Shown here in pieces: positions 9,193 to 16,450 of a stretch of DNA of 64,000 nt. The DNA is from UPXZ01 sp964568675 (GTDB taxonomy: Bacteria > Bacteroidota > Bacteroidia > Bacteroidales > Paludibacteraceae). Position 1 is the first letter of the stretch. Each line of letters starts with the position of its first letter. The notes beneath the pieces were generated by a model. It worked only from the letters and a program-made list of their open reading frames with translations, did no database searches and was not told where the DNA came from. The stretch lies in NCBI GenBank assembly GCA_964568675.1, contig CAZMQV010000007.1:6067-70066 (forward strand). The letters run 5' to 3'. Both the position numbers and the translations under genes were made by a program.

Positions 9193-9504
9193 TTACTTAT
9201 TCCGGTGATATGCAATAATTGAAAATCTTGGTAATATTTTATGAATTACAGCTGAATTTGAATCATACGATGTCAATGCTACTCAATCGCCAACTGCTGG
9301 AAAATCCTCACGACTATTGGCAGAAAATCGCATATTACCAGTAATCTCAGCTTCAAGTTCACAATTAGTAGTCTTGACGATATATCTCTCTTTATGTTCT
9401 AATATAATTCTTCCTATCTCAAAGTTTTCAAGATTCTGTTCAATCCTGAATTTTTCAAGTTTGTTATTATATCCTAAATCTTCTAATTTTATTTCTGTAT
9501 CCAT
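9193..9504 (-). pseudogene. rsgA: rsgA (ribosome small-subunit GTPase A) 5' remnant
   Basis: From the ATG at 9504 the reading frame gives an RsgA-type N-terminal OB domain: LEDLGYNNKLEKF, GRIILEHKERYIVKTT, CELEAEITGNMRFSA and SREDFPAVGD. A TGA (9283-9285) stands where the family has the Trp of AVGDWV; beyond it the frame continues recognisably (VALTSYDSNSAVIHKILPRF) to about 9214 and then departs from the family, with a TAA at 9193. The GTPase and zinc domains (about 250 residues) are absent. It is therefore a broken, truncated copy; a working rsgA must be elsewhere if the function is retained. It lies at the tRNA-proximal end of the accessory island. Confidence 0.75.
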
Positions 9505-9530
9505 GCTGTAGGATGTATTTAGCATTAAGC

Positions 9531-9660
9531 ACAACGGTTGGCGGCTTGGCGAAGGCAGGGCATTTAGCACTACTATTGATGCGAGAACTGAACTTCAAAT
9601 ATATCACAAAACTTCAAACGGGGCAATTTACCCCTGCTTGCGTTCAAACCGCTTGTTAGC
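9531..9660. repeat. Imperfect 130-bp inverted-repeat element
   Basis: The ends GGCGGCTTGGCGAAGGCAGGG (9540-9560, slightly over 20 bp) and the complement of CCCCTGCTTGCGTTCAAACCGC (9631-9652) are imperfect inverted copies around a 70-bp AT-rich centre, ending in CTTGTTAGCC. The layout resembles a long hairpin or an integron attC-like site, but the R' core does not fit GTTRRRY exactly. From memory, similar elements recur between genes in Bacteroidetes. It overlaps the stop codon of the 9656-10459 methyltransferase fragment. Confidence 0.4.
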
Positions 9661-10459
9661 CGATCGCCCCTTTATTTTCAAGGTTTAATTCTGTTTTATA
9701 TTCTGCTCTTGGTTCTTTGACAAGGAATAATTCAAGCTCTTTTTTGTCGTTGAAACCACTAATTTTTTGTTTGTAATTTGACGCAGTTTTAAGATTTTCG
9801 ATTTCGATTTTTCGGTTTTTACTGATTCCCAGAAATTCTTCTTCTTGGTCAATTCCTAGAAATCGTCTATTTGCCAAATTAGCTGCAATTCCTGTTGTCG
9901 AACTTCCTGTAAATGGGTCTAAAATCCAAGCGTTTGGCTTTGTCGAGGCCAAAATAAGTCTTGTCAAAACTGAAAGTGGTTTTTGTGTCGGGTGTTTACC
10001 ACACGATTTTTCCCAAGGTGCAATTGCTAGCAATTTCCAAACGTCTTTCATCTGTTTGTCGCCATTAAGTTGCTTCATTAATTCATAGTTGAAGTAATGA
10101 GGAACTTTTTCGCTTTTTCTTGCCCAAATTATCTGCTCTGTCGAGTATGTAAAATATCTGCACGAAAAGTTTGGTGGTGGATTGGTCTTTTCCCAAGTCA
10201 CAACATTTAGGATTTTAAAACCTAATTCGTTTAGAATTTGTCCAACTAAAAAAATGTTGTGCATTGTTCCACTTATCCAAATTGTTGCATCATCTTTCAT
10301 TTTGTCACGAACCAATGGAAGCCATTTGCGATTGAAGTCATTTATAAATTCAAAGTCTTCTGATTTGTCCCACTTACCTTTATTTATGCTTACGATTTGA
10401 CCGTTTTGAATTGAAAGTCCGTTGTTAGATAAAAAATAGGGTGGGTCAGCAAAACTATA
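9656..10459 (-). pseudogene. DpnA-like adenine methyltransferase, 5'-truncated
   Basis: A beta-class N6-adenine methyltransferase of the DpnA/M.DpnIIB type (GATC, accepts unmethylated DNA). Visible in order: catalytic FADPPYFLSNNG (motif IV, about 10410-10450), then WDKSEDFEF, ATIWISGTMHNIF, NPPPNFSCRYFTYSTE, HPTQKPLSVL and the AdoMet motif DPFTGSSTTGIAA. The roughly 35 N-terminal residues usually preceding DPPY are missing and no ATG precedes the motif: the first in-frame ATG is at 10313-10315, after it. The frame is open only from the dpnD stop codon. Adding one T in the run before GCTGACCC would extend the match upstream as LIDIVFADPPY, so a 1-nt loss is also likely. Probably inactive. Confidence 0.75.
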
Positions 10460-10774
10460 TCAATCAACTAATGATTTCAATCGTTCTAAGTTTTGGAAAA
10501 TATGATTTTCAGGTTTATTTAACTCGTCAAAATGCTTTTGTTCATCTTCATAGAGATAATTAATAATTCCTTTGATAAGCATATTTATTTCATCTTGCTT
10601 ACTTTGACTATTAATATCTGTAAAGTTAACTTCTGCAAAGTCATTGTAGTCTAATACTATTTCAGCTTTTTTATATTGGTCATTTACCTTTGAGAAAGCC
10701 TCTTGAATTGTTACAGCTTGCACTTCTACAACACGAGCAAGTAATTCTTGAATTTCAATTTTAAATGTTTGCAT
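10460..10774 (-). CDS. dpnD: DpnD/PcfM-family protein
   Basis: A 104-residue acidic protein with the DpnD/PcfM N-terminal pattern (TFKIEIQELLARVVEVQAVTIQEAFSKV, then AEIVLDYNDF). In Streptococcus pneumoniae dpnD accompanies dpnC of the DpnI system; its molecular role is not established. It overlaps the end of the dpnC-like gene by 14 nt, so the two are translationally coupled. Its own 3' end abuts the truncated methyltransferase in the same frame (…LVD, stop, then YSFADPPY), so the last few codons may come from the fusion junction. Confidence 0.75.
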   Translation of the reverse strand: MQTFKIEIQELLARVVEVQAVTIQEAFSKVNDQYKKAEIVLDYNDFAEVNFTDINSQSKQDEINMLIKGIINYLYEDEQKHFDELNKPENHIFQNLERLKSLVD

Positions 10775-11540
10775 AATTTACTTTTTTATAATTCCCTCGA
10801 CCGGCAAATTCAATAATACCTTTATCACGTAAAAGCTGTAATTGTTGTCTGATTTTGTCTTTGATAAAATTATTATTTGGGTATTTAATTTTCAGTCTTT
10901 CTTCAAATTTGTAGATTTCATCAAGAGTAAATGTTTCTTTTTTTATCAAATCAACGCAATTCATCACATCTAAAATCCAACCTTTAGCATCTTTGCTTTT
11001 TGTTCTTAAAAACAATGTTTTATTGAAAGTTTCTTTTACAAATTCTTGATTAATTGTTTGAGCATTTTTAATCAAAAAAACTTTACCAGCATCTGCTACT
11101 TTTGAAATATCAATATTGCAACCAACCCAACCTGCTCTTCTAGCGGTTTCGGATAAAGGCGGTCGTTTAATAATAATTTCTGTTGTAAAAAATTGTTTTG
11201 GAATTATTAGAAAATCATTGACTGTCCATTGTTTAGTATAAGTTAGAAAAAAGAAATTTGGGTTATTATCAGAATTAATCCTTTCAATCATAGTAGAGTA
11301 AGCTCCATCAGTAATTGTATTTGATAATTTTCCGTTTTTGCTTTTTAATTCAAATTCTTCTGAACATTTTTTACAATAAAAATCAGCAACTGGACGATTA
11401 TTTTCAAATTCATTTAATGGCAAATCGCCACAACTTGGGCAATATGAATTATTCAAAACCCAATTTTCAGTTAGAAGTCTTGCTATTTGAGAATTACTTG
11501 TATAACCTTCTGCTAAATTAGTGTTGAAAGCTAAATTCAT
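10761..11540 (-). CDS. dpnC: DpnI-type methyl-dependent restriction endonuclease
   Basis: A 259-residue homologue of R.DpnI (254 residues), recognised over its whole length. The N-terminal zinc-binding catalytic domain has SYCPSCGDLPLNEFENNRPVADF, YCKKC and the PD-(D/E)XK elements in VADF and SEEFELKSK. Next come NPNFFFLTYTKQW and RRAGWVGCNID, and a C-terminal winged helix ending in KIRQQLQLLRDKGIIEFAGRG. DpnI cuts GATC only when the adenine is methylated. The protein looks intact. Its neighbours are GATC-type adenine methyltransferase genes, normally incompatible with DpnI; both look damaged. Start ATG at 11538-11540, just after the upstream stop. Confidence 0.92.
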   Translation of the reverse strand: MNLAFNTNLAEGYTSNSQIARLLTENWVLNNSYCPSCGDLPLNEFENNRPVADFYCKKCSEEFELKSKNGKLSNTITDGAYSTMIERINSDNNPNFFFLTYTKQWTVNDFLIIPKQFFTTEIIIKRPPLSETARRAGWVGCNIDISKVADAGKVFLIKNAQTINQEFVKETFNKTLFLRTKSKDAKGWILDVMNCVDLIKKETFTLDEIYKFEERLKIKYPNNNFIKDKIRQQLQLLRDKGIIEFAGRGNYKKVNYANI

Positions 11541-11541
11541 T

Positions 11542-12501
11542 TTATGCAGCTGATTGCGTTAGGGATTGCAGTGGAAATCCTTTTTGTGAGGAACGAACAA
11601 AAAGATTGGAACGGAAAGCCCGACCGAAGGGAACGCCCAAATAATTTTTTTCAGGATTTGCATTTATGCTTCGTTTAGCGTCAACCCTTTCAATTTTAAA
11701 ATCTGCATATAATTCGTCAAAAAAATTGTCGTTCTCATCTTTGCCCTTAACGTCTGAATTGCTTAAAATCCAAGTATGGTTCAGTGCATCAAGTTTGTGA
11801 CAAAAATCTCTTAGTCTGATTTGTTCAGCATCATTAAATTCATCTTTTGCGTATGAGTTAAAACTTGAAGTTTCACTTAATGGCTTATATGGTGGGTCGA
11901 AATAAAACAACGTGTTATTGTCAGCAAAATTCAGAGTTTCTTCATAGTCGCCACAAAGGATTTCCACTCTATTCAACGCTTTACTTACTACTAATATATT
12001 TTCTGTGTCGCAAATTGTCGGTCTCTTGTAACTGCCCATTGGCACGTTGTATTCGTTTTTGCGATTTACTCGGTAAAGTCCATTGAAACAAGTCCGATTA
12101 AGAAAAATAAACAAAGCGGCTTGTCCGCTTTGTTCTTCTTTTCTTGTGTTGTAAAGCTCTCTTTTTGAGTAGTAATATTCCTTTTTTTCTTCGTCTTTTC
12201 CTTCAAGTCCGTGAAATTCGTCTTGTAGGATTTGAAGAATAGAAATCAATTCTTTTGGTCTTGAAGCTATTGTTTTGTAAGTGTTTATTAAGTCTTCGTT
12301 AATGTCGTTAATAACTGCTTTTTGTAGGTTTGGAAAGTTGTTCAACATCCAAAACAAAATTGCACCACTTCCTACAAATGGTTCAATATATATAAAATCT
12401 GTTTGTGTTATGTTTGTCGGCAATGTCTTTTCAATATCGTTAATGAGCTGTGTTTTTCCACCTGCCCATTTCAAAAACGGTTTTGCTGTTTTGTTTGTCA
12501 T
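11542..12501 (-). CDS. Dam/M.DpnII-type DNA adenine methyltransferase, altered C-terminus
   Basis: An alpha-class N6-adenine methyltransferase of the Dam/M.DpnII family (GATC expected). Motif X/I: PFLKWAGGKTQLI and YIEPFVGSGAILFWML; motif IV: FYFDPPYKPLSETSSFNSY. The family C-terminal motif begins normally (DAKRSINANPEK). Where relatives have a short hydrophobic ending, the frame instead runs through an 81-bp hairpin element, adding about 30 unrelated residues (GVPFGRAFRSNLF…). The catalytic motifs remain, so activity cannot be excluded. It is the first gene of the run into dpnC-dpnD, with a good AGAGGA ribosome site. Confidence 0.85.
   Translation of the reverse strand: MTNKTAKPFLKWAGGKTQLINDIEKTLPTNITQTDFIYIEPFVGSGAILFWMLNNFPNLQKAVINDINEDLINTYKTIASRPKELISILQILQDEFHGLEGKDEEKKEYYYSKRELYNTRKEEQSGQAALFIFLNRTCFNGLYRVNRKNEYNVPMGSYKRPTICDTENILVVSKALNRVEILCGDYEETLNFADNNTLFYFDPPYKPLSETSSFNSYAKDEFNDAEQIRLRDFCHKLDALNHTWILSNSDVKGKDENDNFFDELYADFKIERVDAKRSINANPEKNYLGVPFGRAFRSNLFVRSSQKGFPLQSLTQSAA
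11556..11636. repeat. 81-bp hairpin element inside a methyltransferase 3' end
   Basis: Bounded by GCGTT (11556-11560) and AACGC (11632-11636), with an internal stem ATCCTTTTTGT / ACAAAAAGAT (11577-11587 / 11597-11606, one bulge). It forms the last 30 codons of the methyltransferase frame. From memory, very similar elements recur at gene ends in many Bacteroidetes; a database search would confirm this. Confidence 0.6.
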
Positions 12502-12514
12502 TCCTCTTTTTATA

Positions 12515-12631
12515 TTAAATATTTAAGTCAAGCAAATTTACGGTTTTTATCTCTTTTAATTTTCGTTTTGCTGTCCAAATTGTCAACCATATTTTTTGCA
12601 CTGTCTGTCTTTTTAGGGTGACTGCCAACAT
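12515..12631 (-). CDS. Short basic upstream ORF (38 aa)
   Basis: A 38-codon ORF (MLAVTLKRQTVQKIWLTI…) in the leader of the methyltransferase gene, ending 14 nt before its start. Basic and unrecognised; it could be a leader peptide, a remnant or chance. Confidence 0.15.
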   Translation of the reverse strand: MLAVTLKRQTVQKIWLTIWTAKRKLKEIKTVNLLDLNI

Positions 12632-12644
12632 TTTATTTACGCAA

Positions 12645-12652
12645 CAAATATA
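12645..12652 (-). promoter_or_regulatory. -7 element upstream of the DpnI-locus genes
   Basis: TATATTTG on the minus strand, about 145 bp before the methyltransferase start; the -33 spacing is poor. Confidence 0.35.
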
Positions 12653-12822
12653 CAAAAATCTTAAATACAAAATACATAACATTCGTAAACCAATTTGTGA
12701 GAAAAGTGGATTTGCTTAGTATGATGCAGATAAACAGGTGTTTAACGCGAATAAAATATTGAATTATTTTGTATTTGCGAATATTTTGTTGTCTTTGTCA
12801 TTTACGCTTATAACCGGAAGAC

Positions 12823-12954
12823 ATGGATGTTGATAGCTTGATACTTGAATTTGTGCGGAAACTCGTCATGAAGCGCTACAGTGCAAACGCTATCTCTAAC
12901 TGCAAAAGGGGCGTTTCCTTGATCTTGCGAAAGGAAATTCTCGTATCCGGCTGA
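12823..12954 (+). pseudogene. Tyrosine recombinase N-terminal remnant
   Basis: ATG plus 43 codons and TGA. The sequence DSLILEFVRKLVMKRYSANA, then ISNCKRGVSLILRKE, matches the SAM-like core-binding domain of phage/integron tyrosine recombinases (pattern F…L..KRYS.NTI..YK). The catalytic domain is absent; the tandem array follows 32 bp later. A decayed integration gene of the island. Confidence 0.5.
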
Positions 12955-12986
12955 AATCGACTGATCTTAGCAACTACTTTATTCTG

Positions 12987-13364
12987 CTCGAAAAGCTAGT
13001 CAAAGTAACTTGAAAACACTTTAAACTAACTCGAAGAGCTAATCAAAGTAACTCGGAAAGCTAATCAAAGTAACTCAAAAAGCTCATCAAAGTAACTCGA
13101 AAACACTTTAAAGTAACTCGAAAAGCTCGTCAAAGTAACTCGAAAACACTTTAAACCAACTCGAAAAGCTAGTCAAAATAACTCGAAAACACTTTAAACC
13201 AACTTGAAGAGCTAGTCAAAGTAACTCGGAAAGCTTATCAAAGTAACTCGAAAAGCTAGTCACAGTAACTCGAAAACACTTTAAACTAACTCAAAAAGCG
13301 TGTCACAGTAACTCGAAAACACTTTAAACTAACTCGAAAAGCTCATCAAAGTAACTCGAAAAGC
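12987..13364. repeat. Tandem array of alternating 22- and 21-bp units
   Basis: About 17.5 head-to-tail units, no spacers. Type A (22 bp): AACTCGAAAAGCT followed by NRTCAAAGT. Type B (21 bp): AACTCGAAAA followed by CACTTTAAACT. The order is A B A A A B A B A B A A A B A B A plus a partial A; B never follows B. The common part is AACTCGAAAA. Unit lengths are not multiples of three, so it is non-coding. It is not a CRISPR array. Function unknown. Confidence 0.9.
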
Positions 13365-13729
13365 ACGACGCAATGATAATATCGGAAACTCAGATGGCAG
13401 AATCGCTGTCAGGAGCTACTAAAATCGCTTCGAAGCATGAATTGCTATGCCAAATACGGATTGACATCCTTCAATTATTTATTCAAAGAATGCTTGATAC
13501 GCTATTGACGCATCGCATCACGTTGCCTTTTCCTGCTTTTTACCTGAATTATTTTTCTGGGTGGGCGAGGGGAGTCGTTGCAAATATTCCGAAAGTCTAA
13601 TCCGGAGTTCTACCATTCCACATGATACGTCTTCTTTTAATTTTCCTGTTTGTCTTATACGAAATGCGCCTATAATGCGTTTAGTAATCTGAAGATTAGA
13701 TTTATTTTTCTAAAATAAAAAACGATACT
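13365..13729. other. Region without a convincing gene
   Basis: A 75-codon ORF (13373-13600, plus) starts 9 bp after the repeat array but has no recognisable domain, signal or ribosome site; I do not support it. The rest is AT-rich with no RNA or repeat that I can identify. Confidence 0.4.
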
Positions 13730-13759
13730 TTGCTTGTTTCACAAAATTCATTCTGTAAT

Positions 13760-14653
13760 ATGAAACTGATTTTGTACCTGATAGCCATGTTTTTTTCGTG
13801 CGTTACACTTACAGCGCAGGAGCTTAAATGCAATTTGCAGATAAATTCCGATAAAATTCAGGGTACAAACAAATCGGTTTTTACTACTTTGCAAAAATCG
13901 GCGACTGAATTTCTAAACAATCGTCGCTGGACGGATTGGGCGTACGAAGAAAACGAGCGGATAGAATGTAATGTCAATATTATTATCAACAGTGTCGATG
14001 GAGATAACTTCTCGGCTGAGATGGTGGTGCAGTCGCGCCGTCCGGTTTATGGCGCCTCTTATACTACCAACTTGCTGAATTTCAAAGATGCCGCTTTTAG
14101 TTTTACTTACCGCGAATTTGATCCGCTGGAGTTTAATCCCACCAGTCTTAGCTCCAATTTTACGGCAGTGCTTGCCTACTATGCCTATATCATCATCGGT
14201 TTTGATATGGATTCGTTTGCGCGAATGGGTGGAAACTCCTGTTTTCAGGCTGCGGAGAGTATTGTTACCCAAGCACAAAGCTCCGACTGGCAGGGGTGGA
14301 AGGCTTTTGAAAACGATCGGAATCGCTATGCTGTGATCAGCAATATAATGGATGAAGCATTCAAAAAGTACCGGGAGTATTTCTTCGAGTATCATCGCCT
14401 CGGGCTGGATGAGATGAGTGTTAACGCCACCAATGGCAGAGCGAAAATAGCGTCGGGGCTACCGATACTTCGCGATGCCTATCGCTCAAGACCCAACGCG
14501 GTGGTCATAAGCGCGTTTCTCGATGCTAAAAATGATGAACTGATAAACATTTTCAAACAAGGAACAAACGAAGAAAAAGAACAAGCGGTGGATGTACTTA
14601 CTTCGATCAATCCCTCGCTCACCACCCGCTACGAGCAGATTCTTAAAAAATAG
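13760..14653 (+). CDS. porD: DUF4835 family protein (PorD-like)
   Basis: A 297-residue exported protein: signal peptide MKLILYLIAMFFSCVTLTAQ, then ELKCNLQINSDKIQGTNKSVF typical of DUF4835, annotated in Bacteroidetes as the type IX secretion-associated protein PorD. Family segments RRPVYGASYTTNLLNF and FTAVLAYYAYIIIGFDMDSF are present. The start at 13760 is preferred to an upstream ATG (13730) because it begins the signal peptide. It is followed by recN, the common order in the phylum. T9SS involvement fits the sorting domains elsewhere in the window. Confidence 0.85.
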   Translation: MKLILYLIAMFFSCVTLTAQELKCNLQINSDKIQGTNKSVFTTLQKSATEFLNNRRWTDWAYEENERIECNVNIIINSVDGDNFSAEMVVQSRRPVYGASYTTNLLNFKDAAFSFTYREFDPLEFNPTSLSSNFTAVLAYYAYIIIGFDMDSFARMGGNSCFQAAESIVTQAQSSDWQGWKAFENDRNRYAVISNIMDEAFKKYREYFFEYHRLGLDEMSVNATNGRAKIASGLPILRDAYRSRPNAVVISAFLDAKNDELINIFKQGTNEEKEQAVDVLTSINPSLTTRYEQILKK

Positions 14654-14752
14654 CAATGAAATTACCGGGTTGAATTTGGTTTTTCGATAAGTGAGTGATA
14701 ACTTTGCACTCAATAATCGAACTAAATTGACGTAAGCCCTACTAAGAATTGT

Positions 14753-16405
14753 ATGCTCCAATCACTTTCTATTTCAAATTATGCCTTAATCACCGAGCTG
14801 AATATTGATTTCAACTCCGGGATGACGGTCATTACCGGCGAAACGGGTGCCGGAAAATCAATCATCATGGGCGCGCTATCGCTTGTGCAAGGGCAACGTG
14901 CCGATACCCGGGTGATTCGTGAAGGCGCGCCGAAAACTGTAGTTGAAGCTTTCTTCGAAGTTGGAAATTATAATCTGAAAACATTTTTTGAAACCAATGA
15001 GCTTGATTACAGCGCAATATCCGTGGTGAGGCGCGAGGTGAGCAGCAACGGAAAATCGCGTGCTTTTATCAATGACACACCCGTGTCGCTCAATGTGTTG
15101 CGCGATTTGAGCAACCAACTGCTCGATATTCATTCTCAAAATGAAAACTCGCTACTCTCCACCTTTGATTACCAAATACGGGTGGTGGATGCCGTAGCCG
15201 ATAATCAGAAAGAACTTGCTGAATATCAAGTGGCATACGGTAACTGGAACGAAGCGAAAACGAAACTGTCGAACTTGCGTAAAGAAGCCGACAAGCAATC
15301 GGCAGATTTGGATTATTTGAAATTTCAATTGGGGCAACTCGATGACGCGTCGCTCATCGAAGGCGAGCAGACTGAATTGGAGGCTGAGCAGGAAAAGTTG
15401 AATCATCTGGAAGATATAAAATTGGGTCTCCAGCAGGCCGATTATCTTTTTACGCACGAGGAAGCCAATGTGTTGAAATCGGTGAAAGATATTCATTCGG
15501 CAATTTTTAGAATTAAAGATTTTCTGCCCGAAGGTGCAAATTGGGCTGAGCGAATTGACGCGATGCTTATCGAGCTAAAAGATATTGCTTATGATGTGTC
15601 CAATACGCAAGATTCGTTGGAGTTCGACCCCGAACGCTTAGAGTATATTGACAACCGTCTGGGACTGTTGCTAAGCCTTCAAAAGAAATTTAAAGCCGAT
15701 TCGGTTGAAAAACTGATGGAAATGCGCGACTCGATGCGCGAACAATTGAACCGGATAGATAATTTTGATGAGATTCTGAAAGAGGCCGAAAATCTGGTAG
15801 AGCGTAGTTTGGATGTGCTACGTGTTTGTGCCGACCGTTTAACTTCATCGCGCGCAAAAGTGATACCCGAAATTGAGAAATACCTGGTGAAAGAACTTGT
15901 GCAACTCGGTATGCCGAATGTACGATTTGTAATTAGCATAAAGCCGGCGGCTAACTTTGCTGATAGTGGAAACGACGATGTGGAATTTCTATTCAGCGCC
16001 AACAAAAACCGTACGGTTCAGCTTGTGGCAGAAACTGCTTCGGGTGGCGAAGTTTCGCGCCTGATGTTGGCTATCAAGTCGTTGCTGGTGCGAAAATTGA
16101 ACCTGCCAACGATTATTTTTGATGAAATAGACACCGGAGTATCCGGAGAAATAGCCGGTCGTATGGGCGATATAATGAAGCAAATGGGACTGAAAACCCA
16201 GTTAATTGTTATCACCCATTTGCCTCAAATAGCTGCTAAAGGAAACGCCCATTACCGCGTGTTTAAAGACAATGCGGGAATTTCTACCGAAACGTTTATT
16301 CAAATCCTCAATCAGGATGAAAGGATTCAGGAGCTTGCCGGGATGCTAAGCGGCAAGTCTGTAACCGAAGCGGCTTTGATGAACGCGCGCGAGTTGCTAA
16401 AATAA
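14753..16405 (+). CDS. recN: DNA repair protein RecN
   Basis: A 550-residue SMC-like ATPase of recombinational double-strand break repair, cytosolic. Walker A GETGAGKS lies at residues 28-35, two coiled-coil arms cover about 155-380, the signature ASGGEVSRLMLAIK is near 425, and Walker B TIIFDEIDTGVSGE near 455. Length is standard. It starts 99 bp after the DUF4835 gene and ends at a strong bidirectional terminator. Confidence 0.97.
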   Translation: MLQSLSISNYALITELNIDFNSGMTVITGETGAGKSIIMGALSLVQGQRADTRVIREGAPKTVVEAFFEVGNYNLKTFFETNELDYSAISVVRREVSSNGKSRAFINDTPVSLNVLRDLSNQLLDIHSQNENSLLSTFDYQIRVVDAVADNQKELAEYQVAYGNWNEAKTKLSNLRKEADKQSADLDYLKFQLGQLDDASLIEGEQTELEAEQEKLNHLEDIKLGLQQADYLFTHEEANVLKSVKDIHSAIFRIKDFLPEGANWAERIDAMLIELKDIAYDVSNTQDSLEFDPERLEYIDNRLGLLLSLQKKFKADSVEKLMEMRDSMREQLNRIDNFDEILKEAENLVERSLDVLRVCADRLTSSRAKVIPEIEKYLVKELVQLGMPNVRFVISIKPAANFADSGNDDVEFLFSANKNRTVQLVAETASGGEVSRLMLAIKSLLVRKLNLPTIIFDEIDTGVSGEIAGRMGDIMKQMGLKTQLIVITHLPQIAAKGNAHYRVFKDNAGISTETFIQILNQDERIQELAGMLSGKSVTEAALMNARELLK

Positions 16406-16411
16406 ATAAAA

Positions 16412-16447
16412 AAAGGAAATCGCGCGTGTAGCAATTTCCTTTTTTAT
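16412..16447. terminator. Bidirectional terminator after recN
   Basis: AAAAAAAGGAAAT and ATTTCCTTTTTT flank a 13-nt loop; it serves recN and the converging acyltransferase gene. Confidence 0.85.
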
Positions 16448-16450
16448 GAT

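Noticed and set aside
12987..13364. CRISPR array
   Set aside because: Units are contiguous 21/22-bp tandem repeats without unique spacers, and no cas genes are present.
13373..13600. 75-codon plus-strand ORF after the tandem array
   Set aside because: No ribosome site, no recognisable domain, and composition unlike neighbouring genes.
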